From the NCBI GenBank assembly GCA_001507425.1, contig LMAJ01000007.1, positions 1 to 64,000 of the forward strand: a stretch of DNA of 64,000 nt, read 5' to 3'. A program made the position numbers and the translations under genes. Source of the stretch: Flavobacteriaceae bacterium CRH (lineage in GTDB: Bacteria; Bacteroidota; Bacteroidia; Flavobacteriales; Flavobacteriaceae). The stretch's first letter is position 1. The number at the start of each line of letters is the position of its first letter. Below the pieces are notes generated by a model that saw only the letters and a list, made by a program, of their open reading frames with translations, made no database searches and was not told the origin of the DNA. This document shows positions 26,904-36,158 of this stretch, one piece after another.

Positions 26904-28906
26904 ACGATAAACATATATCCTACAGAATTTACCTCGTAGCAGTTTTCATCTTTTTGATGGCAATTGCTATTGTCGTTAAATTGACTAATATTCAATGGGT
27001 TCAGGGTGATCACTATAGACAACTTGCGAAACAGCGTACCGTTAGAAATTTTGTAATTCCGGCTAACAAAGGAAATATTTATTCGGCTGACGGAAGTTTG
27101 CTTGCAACATCAATTCCTAATTATGAAATTAGATTTGATGCAAAAGCACCAAAAACAGAAACTTTTGAAAAACATGTAAAAGCATTATCAGATTCATTAG
27201 TAACTGTTTTAGGAAAATCAGAAAGTTATTTTGAAAAAGAATTAAGAAAAGCCAGATCAAATAAAAATCGTTATTATTTGATTGCCCGCAATTTAAGTTA
27301 TACCGAATATGTAAAAATAAAAGGTTTTCCATTATTTAATTTAGGTGCTTTTAAAGGCGGAATTATAATTGAACAGGAAACCGTTAGAAAACATCCAATA
27401 GGAAAAATTGCTGAAAGAACAATTGGTTACGACCGTATCGATCCTGCAACCGGAGTAGAAGTTGGTAAAGGAATCGAGTGGGCTTTTAAAAGTTATCTGA
27501 ACGGAAAAGATGGTAAGATTTTAAAACAAAAAATTGCAAAAGGACAATGGAAACCTATTCGTGATATAAACGAAGTAGATCCAATTGACGGTTACGATGT
27601 TATTTCGACAATAGATGTTTTTATTCAGGATATTGCACATCATGCTTTATTGAAACAACTTCAGGATTATGAAGCAGATCATGGCTGTGTTGTGGTAATG
27701 GAAACAGAAACGGGTCACGTAAAAGCAATTTCTAATTTAGGAAGAGCAGAAGACGGATCGTATTATGAAACAACCAATTATGCAATTGCTGAGTCTCACG
27801 AACCCGGATCGACTTTTAAACTAGTTGATTTGATGGCCATTTTAGAAGATAAAGTTGCTGATACAAGTACGGTTTATGACAGCCATGGCGGTGTAGTAAA
27901 GTATTACGGACGTTCTGTTCGTGACTCGCATAATGGAGGTTACGGAAAAGTTTCATTAGCCCGTGGATTCGAACTTTCGTCAAATACGGTAATGGTTCAG
28001 GCAGTTTATGAAAACTATAAAAACAATCCGGCAAAATTTGTAGATCATATCAAGAGCTTTGGATTAAATAAAACATTAGGATTGCATTTTAAAGGAGAAG
28101 GAAGAGCAATCATTCCGCATCCAAAAGATAAAAACTGGTCAGGAGTTTCACTTCCGTGGATGGCTTTTGGATATGGAGTTTCGGTCACGCCAATGCAGAC
28201 TTTAACATTATATAATTCAATTGCAAATAATGGTGTAATGGTAAAACCACAATTTGTATCTGAAATAAAAGAATGGAATAAAACCATTAAAAAGTTTGAT
28301 ACAGAGGTAATCAATCCACAGGTTTGTTCACCGGAAACGCTTAAAAAAGTAAAAGCAGTTTTGCAAAATGTGGTAAAAAAAGGAACAGGTTCTAAGTTGT
28401 ATTCGAAAGATTTTTCGATGGCAGGAAAAACAGGAACAGCTATGGTAAATTATGGTAAAGCAGGAAGAGAAGGAATGTATTATGCTTCTTCTTTCGCTGG
28501 GTATTTTCCGGCTGATCATCCAAAATATTCTTGTATTGTGGTAGTTCATAAACCCAATACAGCTAATAATAATTATTACGGAGCAGACGTTGCGGGGCCA
28601 GTTTTTAAGAGAATAGCCCAAAAAATATTTACAGATGCACCATCAACAAATAAAATTAAAAAGCTGGATTCTAAAATTCCAAAACAAGAAATCAGTTATG
28701 ATAAGTTTGATAAAGAATCCAATAAAAAAATAAATCAGATTCCAAATTTAAAAGGAATGCCGGGAATGGATGCCGTTGCTTTATTAGAAAATCTTAGCAC
28801 AAAGATTAAAGTGAAAGTAATAGGAGTAGGAAAAGTAAAAAAACAATCTATTCAGGCAGGACAAAATATTAGTAAAAACACAACCATAGTATTAGAATTA
28901 TCGTGA
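26894..28906 (+). CDS. ftsI: Penicillin-binding protein 3, septal transpeptidase FtsI
   Basis: 670 residues. Membrane anchor at about 11-30, dimerisation domain, then the transpeptidase domain with SxxK at Ser306-Lys309 (EPGSTFK), SxN at 362-364 (SSN) and KTG at 512-514. A PASTA domain occupies about 605-670 (IPNLKGMPGMDAVALLENL), less common in Gram-negative FtsI but usual in this phylum. It cross-links septal peptidoglycan in the periplasm with FtsW. Its stop overlaps the GTG of murE. Confidence 0.95.
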   Translation: MAVDDKHISYRIYLVAVFIFLMAIAIVVKLTNIQWVQGDHYRQLAKQRTVRNFVIPANKGNIYSADGSLLATSIPNYEIRFDAKAPKTETFEKHVKALSDSLVTVLGKSESYFEKELRKARSNKNRYYLIARNLSYTEYVKIKGFPLFNLGAFKGGIIIEQETVRKHPIGKIAERTIGYDRIDPATGVEVGKGIEWAFKSYLNGKDGKILKQKIAKGQWKPIRDINEVDPIDGYDVISTIDVFIQDIAHHALLKQLQDYEADHGCVVVMETETGHVKAISNLGRAEDGSYYETTNYAIAESHEPGSTFKLVDLMAILEDKVADTSTVYDSHGGVVKYYGRSVRDSHNGGYGKVSLARGFELSSNTVMVQAVYENYKNNPAKFVDHIKSFGLNKTLGLHFKGEGRAIIPHPKDKNWSGVSLPWMAFGYGVSVTPMQTLTLYNSIANNGVMVKPQFVSEIKEWNKTIKKFDTEVINPQVCSPETLKKVKAVLQNVVKKGTGSKLYSKDFSMAGKTGTAMVNYGKAGREGMYYASSFAGYFPADHPKYSCIVVVHKPNTANNNYYGADVAGPVFKRIAQKIFTDAPSTNKIKKLDSKIPKQEISYDKFDKESNKKINQIPNLKGMPGMDAVALLENLSTKIKVKVIGVGKVKKQSIQAGQNISKNTTIVLELS

Positions 28907-30366
28907 AAATACTGAAAGACATATTATATAAAGTAGCTATTGAATCAGTAACAGGTTCAACAGAAATCGGTGTGCATAAAATTGATTTTGATTCAAGAAA
29001 AATTGAAGCAAACGATGTTTTTGTTGCAATTCGAGGATCTCTTTCGGATGGGCATGATTATATCGAAAAAGCAATTCAGTTAGGTGCTACAGCAATTATT
29101 TGCGATACACTTCCTGAAAATGTTGCCAAAGGAATTACTTATATTAAGGTAAAAGATACGAATACAGCATTGGCTTTTATGGCGGCTAATTATTTCGGAA
29201 ATCCTTCTGAAAAACTAAAATTAGTTGGCGTTACAGGTACAAACGGAAAAACAACAATTGCTTCGTTATTGTTTCAGTTGTTTCAAAAAGCAGGTTTTAA
29301 AGTTGGTTTATTATCAACCGTAAAAATTGTGGTTGATGAAACTGAATATAATGCAACACATACAACACCGGATTCATTAACAATCAATCATTATTTAAAT
29401 GAAATGATCGAAGCCGGAGTAACACATTGTTTTATGGAAGTGAGTTCACACGGAATTCATCAAAAAAGAACAGAAGCATTGCATTTTGTTGGCGGGATTT
29501 TTACGAATCTATCGCACGATCATTTAGATTATCATCCAACATTTGCAGAATACAGAGACGTTAAAAAATCATTTTTTGATTCATTGCCAAAAACGGCTTT
29601 TGCTTTATCAAACATCGATGATAAAAACGGAACCGTAATGTTGCAAAATACGGTTGCCAGAAAATTTACATATGCTCTAAAAACCTATGCAGATTTTAAG
29701 GCACAAATTTTAGAAAGCCAATTGTCAGGATTATTATTGAAGGTTAATGATAATGAAGTTTGGGTAAAACTTATTGGAACTTTTAATGCTTACAATGTTT
29801 TGGCAATTTACGGTACGGCTGTAGAATTAGGAATGGATAGTCTTGAGGCTTTGCGTTTACTATCTGATTTAGAAAGTGTTTCGGGGCGTTTTCAGTATAT
29901 AGTTTCACAAGGAAATATTACTGCAATTGTAGATTATGCACACACGCCGGATGCTTTAGAAAATGTTTTAAAAACCATTGACGACATCCGAACTAAAAAC
30001 GAACAATTAATTACGGTTGTAGGTTGCGGAGGAAACAGAGATAAAACCAAAAGGCCAATTATGGCTAAAATCGCAGCAGATTTAAGTGATAAAGCAATTT
30101 TAACATCTGATAATCCAAGAAATGAAGATCCGGAAGTTATTTTGGATGAAATGGAAAAAGGCATAGAAGCGCACAATTATAAAAAAATGTTGAGAATTAC
30201 AGATAGAAAACAAGCTATAAAAACTGCTTGTCAACTAGCGCAGTCAAACGATATCATATTAATTGCCGGAAAAGGGCATGAAACATATCAGGAAATAAAT
30301 GGTGTTCGTCATCATTTTGATGATATGGAAACAGTAAAAGAAATTTTAGATCAATTAAACAAATAA
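28903..30366 (+). CDS. murE: UDP-MurNAc-tripeptide synthetase MurE (meso-DAP type)
   Basis: 487 residues from a GTG that overlaps the ftsI stop (GTGA). ATP loop GVTGTNGKTT (109-118), the lysine-containing central domain (HTTPDS, SHDHLDYH) and the substrate motif DNPRNEDP. DNPR indicates meso-diaminopimelate rather than lysine as the third amino acid. It adds that residue to UDP-MurNAc-L-Ala-D-Glu in the cytoplasm. Confidence 0.96.
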   Translation: MKILKDILYKVAIESVTGSTEIGVHKIDFDSRKIEANDVFVAIRGSLSDGHDYIEKAIQLGATAIICDTLPENVAKGITYIKVKDTNTALAFMAANYFGNPSEKLKLVGVTGTNGKTTIASLLFQLFQKAGFKVGLLSTVKIVVDETEYNATHTTPDSLTINHYLNEMIEAGVTHCFMEVSSHGIHQKRTEALHFVGGIFTNLSHDHLDYHPTFAEYRDVKKSFFDSLPKTAFALSNIDDKNGTVMLQNTVARKFTYALKTYADFKAQILESQLSGLLLKVNDNEVWVKLIGTFNAYNVLAIYGTAVELGMDSLEALRLLSDLESVSGRFQYIVSQGNITAIVDYAHTPDALENVLKTIDDIRTKNEQLITVVGCGGNRDKTKRPIMAKIAADLSDKAILTSDNPRNEDPEVILDEMEKGIEAHNYKKMLRITDRKQAIKTACQLAQSNDIILIAGKGHETYQEINGVRHHFDDMETVKEILDQLNK

Positions 30367-30401
30367 TAACAATAAATTTTTAAGTTCAAATACCACCAGA
30401 A

Positions 30402-30437
30402 CAATTGGAATTTGGAATTTCAAAATTGGAATTTAAA
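30402..30437 (+). repeat. Half copies of the GGAATTTGGAATTT repeat in the murE-mraY spacer
   Basis: TTGGAATTTGGAATTT and a second TTGGAATTT fill most of the 83-bp gap. The inverted partner is absent, so no hairpin forms and the operon need not be interrupted. Confidence 0.7.
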
Positions 30438-30449
30438 AAATAGAAAAAT

Positions 30450-31682
30450 ATGCTATACTATTTATTTGAATACTTGAGAAAAACATTAGACATGCCGGGA
30501 GCCGGAGTTTTTCAGTACATCACTTTTAGATCAGCTTTAGCATTTATGCTTTCGTTACTTCTGTCAACCATTTACGGAAAAAGAGTTATTAACTTTTTGC
30601 GTAACCAACAAGTGGGAGAAACAGTTAGAGAGCTTGGGCTTGCAGGTCAAAATGAAAAAGCAGGGACGCCAACAATGGGTGGGCTGATCATTATTTTTGC
30701 AACTCTTTTGCCGGTTTTATTATTTGCCCGTTTGCAAAACATTTATATAGTATTGCTTATTGTAACCACACTTTGGATGGGAACAATTGGTTTTATTGAT
30801 GATTATATTAAGATTTTCAAAAAAGACAAACAAGGATTAAAAGGTATTTTTAAAGTTATAGGACAAGTTGGTCTAGGAATAATCGTAGGTGCCGTTTTGT
30901 ATTTTAACCCTGCAGTTACCGTAAGAACAGATGTAGGAAGAACAGATATATACAAATCATCTGTAAATTCTACTGTAGTTATGCCGGCTCCGGTTGAAGA
31001 AAAGTCTACAGCAACAACAATCCCTTTCATAAAAAACAATGAATTTGATTATGCTGAAGTTTTATCTTTTTTAGGTGATGGATACGAAAAATGGGCTTGG
31101 TTGATTTTTATTCCGGTTGTAATTTTTATTATCACAGCAGTTTCTAACGGAGCTAATTTAACAGACGGTATCGATGGACTGGCCGCAGGAACCTCGGCAA
31201 TTTCCGTTCTCGCACTCGGGATTTTTACATTTGTTTCAGGGAATATTATTTTTTCGAATTACTTAAATATAATGTATATACCCAATTCGGGAGAAATGAC
31301 GGTTTTTATATCTGCTTTTGTGGGCGCATTAATTGGGTTTCTCTGGTACAATTCCTATCCCGCCTCCGTCTTTATGGGCGATACAGGAAGTTTAACTATT
31401 GGTGGAATCATAGCCGTTTTAGCAATTGCGGTTCGTAAAGAAATATTGATCGTTTTCTTCTGTGGAATTTTCTTAGCAGAAAGTGCTTCTGTGATTATTC
31501 AGGTATTTTATTTTAAGTATACTAAAAAACGTTTTGGCGAAGGCCGAAGAGTTTTTCTGATGTCACCATTGCATCACCATTATCAGAAAAAAGGATATCA
31601 CGAAAGTAAAATCGTAACCAGATTTTGGATTGTTGCCATCATGTTAGCCATATTGTCAATTGTTACTTTAAAACTGAGATAA
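30450..31682 (+). CDS. mraY: Phospho-N-acetylmuramoyl-pentapeptide transferase MraY
   Basis: 410 residues, about ten membrane helices. Family motifs: [19 protein letters not shown] (catalytic Asp pair), [20 protein letters not shown] and the histidine loop [10 protein letters not shown]. It transfers phospho-MurNAc-pentapeptide to undecaprenyl phosphate, making lipid I. It is about 50 residues longer than E. coli MraY because of an extra hydrophilic loop near residues 155-210 (VRTDVGRTD ... FLGDGYEKW), which I believe is usual in Bacteroidota. A foreign-looking gene follows before murD. Confidence 0.96.
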   Translation: MLYYLFEYLRKTLDMPGAGVFQYITFRSALAFMLSLLLSTIYGKRVINFLRNQQVGETVRELGLAGQNEKAGTPTMGGLIIIFATLLPVLLFARLQNIYIVLLIVTTLWMGTIGFIDDYIKIFKKDKQGLKGIFKVIGQVGLGIIVGAVLYFNPAVTVRTDVGRTDIYKSSVNSTVVMPAPVEEKSTATTIPFIKNNEFDYAEVLSFLGDGYEKWAWLIFIPVVIFIITAVSNGANLTDGIDGLAAGTSAISVLALGIFTFVSGNIIFSNYLNIMYIPNSGEMTVFISAFVGALIGFLWYNSYPASVFMGDTGSLTIGGIIAVLAIAVRKEILIVFFCGIFLAESASVIIQVFYFKYTKKRFGEGRRVFLMSPLHHHYQKKGYHESKIVTRFWIVAIMLAILSIVTLKLR

Positions 31683-31686
31683 GTTC

Positions 31687-32140
31687 AATTAAAAATTAAG
31701 AATTAAAAATTAAAAGATTGCCCGTTCTTGTAGATGAAGGAGAATATTGTTCAGGAGAAATCATTTCTCTTTGCGGTTAGAATAATCAATTTATATAAAT
31801 ATCTAACTGGTAAAAAAAAGGAATTTGTTTTAAGTAAACAGATTTTAAGATGTGGAACTTCGATAGGAGCAAATATTGAAGAATCAATTGGAGGACGTTC
31901 AGATAAAGAGTTTTTGTTTAAGCTTGAAATTTCATATAAAGAAGCTAGAGAAACGATTTATTGGTTAAAATTATTGAAAGCAACAGATTATATCTCTGTA
32001 AATGAATTTGAAAGCATCTATGGCGAGGCTGATGAAATTTGCAGAATATTAGCAAAAATTATAATAACCCTAAAAGGAAAATAGGAATTCAATTAAAGGT
32101 CACAACTGATTTTTAATTTTTAATTCTAAATTTTTAATTA
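31687..32140. repeat. Cassette bounded by about 31-bp imperfect inverted repeats, enclosing a four-helix-bundle gene
   Basis: The left arm 31687-31717 (CAATTAAAAATTAAGAATTA...) matches the reverse complement of 32107-32140 with one gap and a few mismatches. The arms flank exactly one gene and sit between mraY and murD. No obvious target-site duplication was found. Confidence 0.65.
31734..32084 (+). CDS. Four helix bundle protein (23S rRNA-intervening-sequence protein family)
   Basis: 116 residues with the family's conserved segments: SFLFAVRIINLYKYL, LSKQILRCGTSIGANIEES, KEFLFKLEISYKEARETIYWL and EADEICRILAKII. The family is named after ORFs in 23S rRNA intervening sequences and forms pentameric four-helix bundles. 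Its function is unknown, although similar proteins are encoded by diversity-generating retroelements. Here it stands alone inside the dcw cluster, flanked by inverted AT-rich repeats, which suggests later insertion. Confidence 0.9.
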   Translation: MKENIVQEKSFLFAVRIINLYKYLTGKKKEFVLSKQILRCGTSIGANIEESIGGRSDKEFLFKLEISYKEARETIYWLKLLKATDYISVNEFESIYGEADEICRILAKIIITLKGK

Positions 32141-32148
32141 AATAGAGT

Positions 32149-33480
32149 ATGAGATTAGTTGTTTTAGGCGGAGGAGAAAGTGGTGTTGGAACTGCTATTC
32201 TTGGTAAGAAGCAAGGATACGAGGTTTTTGTATCTGATTTTGGAAAAATAAAAGAAAGCTATAAAGAAGTTCTTATAATTAATGGAATTGCCTGGGAAGA
32301 AGAAAAACATACAGAAGACCTGATTTTAAATGCCGATGTCGTCATGAAAAGTCCGGGGATTCCGGAGAAATCTCCCATCGTAAAAAAGCTGATTGGAGCA
32401 GGAGTAAAAGTGATTTCTGAAATTGAATTTGCAAAACCTTTTACAGAAGCATTAACAATTGGGATAACAGGAAGCAACGGTAAAACAACCACGACAATGC
32501 TAACGCACCATTTGCTAAAATCCGCAGGTTTGAATGTTGGTTTAGGAGGAAACATCGGTAAAAGTTTTGCCTGGCAGGTAGCCGAAAATAAATACGATGC
32601 GTATGTTCTTGAATTAAGTAGTTTTCAGCTCGACGGAATTATAGATTACAGGCCGGATATTGCCATTATAACCAATATTAGTCCGGATCATTTAGACCGA
32701 TACGAATATAAATATCAAAATTATATCAATTCAAAGTTTCGAATAACAATGAATCAAACCGAAAGCGATTATCTTATTTACGATGCAGACGATGAGACAA
32801 TTGCAGAATGGTTAAAAAATAACAAAACAAAAGCAAAATTAATTCCTTTTTCACTGACTGAAAAATTTGACGAAGGAGCTTCTATAAATAACAACAAAAT
32901 GGAAATAAAGATCAACCAAGAAGAGTTTACAATGGAAACAGAATACATTGCGTTAGAAGGAAAACATAATATGAAAAACGCAATGGCAGCAAGCTCTGTA
33001 GCGAAGTTGATGCAAATTAGAAATGCAACAATACGCGAAAGTTTATCGAATTTTCAAGGTGTTGAACACCGTTTAGAGAAAGTACTTAAAATTCAAAATG
33101 TACAATATATCAACGATTCTAAAGCAACAAATGTAAACGCTACATTCTTCGCATTAGACAGTATGAACGTTCCAACTGTTTGGATTGTTGGTGGAGTTGA
33201 TAAAGGAAACGATTACAATGAATTAATGTCATTAGTTCGTGAAAAAGTAAAAGCAATTATTTGTCTTGGGGTTGACAACCATAAAATAATTAACGCATTT
33301 GGAGATGTAGTTGATATTATGGTTGAAGTGAATAACATGAACGATGCGGTAAAAACAGCGCAAAGATTAACAGAAAAAGGCGATGCTGTTTTATTGTCTC
33401 CTGCCTGCGCAAGTTTCGATTTATTCGAAAACTACGAAGACAGAGGAAAACAATTCAAACAAGCAGTACATAACTTGTAG
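32149..33480 (+). CDS. murD: UDP-MurNAc-L-alanine:D-glutamate ligase MurD
   Basis: 443 residues. N-terminal UDP-binding GGGESGVGTAIL (6-17), ATP loop GITGSNGKTTTT, NISPDHLDRY, EGKHNMKNAMAA, GVEHRLE and NDSKATN are all typical of MurD. It adds D-glutamate to UDP-MurNAc-L-Ala in the cytoplasm. The last 20 residues include LLSPACASFDLFENYEDRG, a MurD hallmark. Confidence 0.96.
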   Translation: MRLVVLGGGESGVGTAILGKKQGYEVFVSDFGKIKESYKEVLIINGIAWEEEKHTEDLILNADVVMKSPGIPEKSPIVKKLIGAGVKVISEIEFAKPFTEALTIGITGSNGKTTTTMLTHHLLKSAGLNVGLGGNIGKSFAWQVAENKYDAYVLELSSFQLDGIIDYRPDIAIITNISPDHLDRYEYKYQNYINSKFRITMNQTESDYLIYDADDETIAEWLKNNKTKAKLIPFSLTEKFDEGASINNNKMEIKINQEEFTMETEYIALEGKHNMKNAMAASSVAKLMQIRNATIRESLSNFQGVEHRLEKVLKIQNVQYINDSKATNVNATFFALDSMNVPTVWIVGGVDKGNDYNELMSLVREKVKAIICLGVDNHKIINAFGDVVDIMVEVNNMNDAVKTAQRLTEKGDAVLLSPACASFDLFENYEDRGKQFKQAVHNL

Positions 33481-33486
33481 AAAAAA

Positions 33487-33533
33487 GTTTCATGTTTCAA
33501 GTTTCACGTTAGGAGGGACTTGAAACATGAAAC
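33487..33533. repeat. Perfect 16-bp inverted repeat between murD and ftsW
   Basis: GTTTCATGTTTCAAGT at 33487-33502 pairs exactly with 33518-33533 across a 15-nt loop. An A-rich sequence follows it, not a T run, so it is a poor terminator on the plus strand. No other copy was seen in the window. Confidence 0.9.
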
Positions 33534-33561
33534 AAGAAAAACCTGAAACAAATCTAAAATT

Positions 33562-34881
33562 ATGAAAGAGCTCGTAAACAAACTAAAAGGAGATAGAGTA
33601 ATATGGTCATTCGTGGCTTTATTAGCGCTGTTTTCGTTTATGCCTGTTTTTAGTGCGAGTAGTAATTTGGCATATATTGGGCACGGAACGGGAAATACGT
33701 TGGGTTATTTAGTAAAACATTTAGCGCATATATGTATTGGTTTTCTGATAATTTATTTGGTTCATAAAGTTCCGTATCATTATTTTAGAGCGATCTCAAA
33801 AATTGCACTTCCGGTGGTTTGGCTTTTGTTGCTTTATACATTATTAAAGGGTACTGTAATTGCCGGAGCAAATGCAAGTCGTTGGATTCAGGTCCCGTTT
33901 ATCGGAATCACATTTCAGACTTCGACTTTGGCGTCTAGCGTTTTGTTTATTTATGTAGCACGTTATTTATCTAAAACCAAAGAAGAAAATGAACCATTTC
34001 AAACTTCATTAATTCAACTTTGGCTACCGGTATTTATCACTTTGGCCCTTATTTTACCAGCGAATTTCTCGACCACTGCGTTAATTTTTTCAATGGTAAT
34101 TATGCTGGCGTTTATTGGTAAATATCCATTAAAATATATAGGATTTATTATTGGTTCAGGAGTGGCAATGCTGTTGTTTTTCCTTTTGGTAGCCAAAGCT
34201 TTTCCGGATTCAGGATTCTTCAGCAGGGTATCAACTTGGGAAAGTCGTATTATGAACTTTACCACAGACAAACCAGATGAAGATGATTATCAAATTGAAA
34301 AAGCCAAAATTGCTATTGCATCAGGAGGATTAGGAGGATTAGGACCAGGGAAAAGCGTTCAGAAAAACTTTTTACCACAATCTTCTTCCGATTTTATTTA
34401 TGCTATTGTAGTTGAAGAATATGGACTTGTAGGCGGAGTTTCGATATTGTTATTGTACTTATTGCTTTTGTTCCGATTTGTAATAGCTTCTCATAAAGCC
34501 AATACATTATTTGGAAAATTAGTCGTCGTTGGGCTCGGTTTCCCCATGATATTTCAGGCCATGATTAATATGGCAGTTGCAGTAGAATTATTGCCGGTAA
34601 CAGGGCAAACGCTTCCGCTGATAAGTAGTGGAGGTAGTTCAATCTGGATGACGTGTTTCTCTTTGGGAATTATCATTAGCGTGACTAAAAAAGATGAAGA
34701 AATCGTAGAAGAGCTACAGGAAAAAGAAAGAAGAAAAGAAGCACTTCAAAGATTAATTGACAAAGAACTGTCCGAAAAAGATTTGCCGGTTGATGAAAAA
34801 GAAGCGATTTACGATGGAGAGCCAATGTATTCAATCGAAGATAATTCCAGAAATCCGATGAATGCAGTATTAAACAAATAA
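33562..34881 (+). CDS. ftsW: Septal peptidoglycan glycosyltransferase FtsW (SEDS family)
   Basis: 439 residues with about ten membrane helices. SEDS motifs: NASRWIQVPFIGITFQTS near 106-123, GLGPGKSVQKNFLPQSSSDFI, VVEEYGLVGG and LPLISSGGSS. FtsW polymerises lipid II at the septum with FtsI. The 70-residue cytoplasmic tail rich in Glu/Lys is longer than in E. coli. Position after murD is standard. Confidence 0.95.
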   Translation: MKELVNKLKGDRVIWSFVALLALFSFMPVFSASSNLAYIGHGTGNTLGYLVKHLAHICIGFLIIYLVHKVPYHYFRAISKIALPVVWLLLLYTLLKGTVIAGANASRWIQVPFIGITFQTSTLASSVLFIYVARYLSKTKEENEPFQTSLIQLWLPVFITLALILPANFSTTALIFSMVIMLAFIGKYPLKYIGFIIGSGVAMLLFFLLVAKAFPDSGFFSRVSTWESRIMNFTTDKPDEDDYQIEKAKIAIASGGLGGLGPGKSVQKNFLPQSSSDFIYAIVVEEYGLVGGVSILLLYLLLLFRFVIASHKANTLFGKLVVVGLGFPMIFQAMINMAVAVELLPVTGQTLPLISSGGSSIWMTCFSLGIIISVTKKDEEIVEELQEKERRKEALQRLIDKELSEKDLPVDEKEAIYDGEPMYSIEDNSRNPMNAVLNK

Positions 34882-34918
34882 AAAAAACAGTTTTTAGAGC
34901 GTTAAAACTTTTAAAAAT

Positions 34919-36004
34919 ATGACAAATTATAAATTCATATTAAGCGGTGGCGGAACAGGTGGACATATCTATCCTGCAATTGCTATTGCCAATGAGTTAA
35001 AATTACAATTTCCTGATGCTGAATTTCTTTTTGTAGGTGCCAAAGATAAAATGGAGATGCAAAAAGTACCTCAGGCAGGATATGAAATAAAAGGTCTTTG
35101 GATTGCCGGTTTGCAAAGAAAACTGACATTACAAAATATGATGTTTCCACTAAAATTGGCAACAAGTTTGCTAGAGTCAAGAAGAATCATCAGGCAATTC
35201 AAGCCAAATGTTGTGATAGGGACAGGAGGTTTTGCCAGTGGACCTTTATTACAGGCGGCAGGCGGGGCAGGAATTCCAACTGTGATTCAGGAGCAGAATT
35301 CGTTTCCAGGAATCACAAATAAATTGCTAAGCAAGAGAGCAAATGCTATTTGTGTTGCTTATGAAAATTTAGAGCGTTTTTTTCCAAAAGAAAAAATTGT
35401 TTTAACAGGAAATCCGGTTCGTCAGGATTTAATTGATATTGATAGTAAAAGAGATGAAGCAATTGCTTTTTATGGTTTAGACCCAAATAAAAAAACACTT
35501 TTGGTTTTAGGTGGGAGCTTGGGTGCCAGAAGGGTAAATCAGTTAATAGAGAAAGAATTGCAAAATATGCTTTCGCAAGATGTTCAGGTAATTTGGCAAT
35601 GTGGAAAACTATATTTTGAAGACTATAAAAAATACAATCAACAAAACGTAAGAGTAGTTGATTTTATTGAAAGAATGGATTTTGTGTATGCTGCTGCAGA
35701 TGTTATAATTTCGCGTGCCGGGGCATCATCTGTATCAGAATTATGCATTGTTGGAAAACCGGTTATTTTTATTCCGTCGCCAAATGTAGCTGAAGATCAT
35801 CAGACTAAAAATGCGCAGGCAATTGTTGATGCAAAAGGAGCTATTTTATTGAAAGAATCAGAATTAGATGCAGAGTTTTCGTTAGTTTTTGAAGCTTTAT
35901 TGAAAGATCACGGAAAACAAAGCCAGCTAAGTGAAAATATAAAAAAAATAGCAAGGCCAGATGCAACAAAAGTTATTGTAGAAGAAATAAAAAAGTTGTT
36001 ATAA
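34919..36004 (+). CDS. murG: UDP-GlcNAc transferase MurG
   Basis: 361 residues. [11 protein letters not shown] (10-20) is the N-terminal glycine-rich loop. [42 protein letters not shown] and [14 protein letters not shown] make up the family pattern. It converts lipid I to lipid II on the inner face of the membrane. A 154-bp spacer with a small hairpin separates it from murC. Confidence 0.96.
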   Translation: MTNYKFILSGGGTGGHIYPAIAIANELKLQFPDAEFLFVGAKDKMEMQKVPQAGYEIKGLWIAGLQRKLTLQNMMFPLKLATSLLESRRIIRQFKPNVVIGTGGFASGPLLQAAGGAGIPTVIQEQNSFPGITNKLLSKRANAICVAYENLERFFPKEKIVLTGNPVRQDLIDIDSKRDEAIAFYGLDPNKKTLLVLGGSLGARRVNQLIEKELQNMLSQDVQVIWQCGKLYFEDYKKYNQQNVRVVDFIERMDFVYAAADVIISRAGASSVSELCIVGKPVIFIPSPNVAEDHQTKNAQAIVDAKGAILLKESELDAEFSLVFEALLKDHGKQSQLSENIKKIARPDATKVIVEEIKKLL

Positions 36005-36047
36005 TATAACTTTTTCACAAAATTATAGAACACAATTAAAAAATTAG

Positions 36048-36069
36048 AACGCTATTTTTAAGCGTTTTG
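36048..36069 (+). terminator. Weak hairpin between murG and murC
   Basis: AACGCT / AGCGTT with a 7-nt loop and only a short T run; possibly an attenuator rather than a full terminator. Confidence 0.35.
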
Positions 36070-36158
36070 AGTTATTAAAATAAGAAAAATACAAAGGCTT
36101 AATTACTAGTTTTTTATAAAATAAATTAACCTGTAAATAGCTCAAAATTAAATCGAAA

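Noticed and set aside
26345-27022. 225-codon minus-strand frame across rsmH/ftsL/ftsI
   Set aside because: It is antisense to three well-supported genes and its composition (Ser/Ile/Phe) is that of an antisense shadow.
31734-32084. rRNA intervening sequence or rRNA fragment around the four-helix-bundle gene
   Set aside because: The flanks are AT-rich inverted repeats and dcw genes, with no rRNA-like sequence.
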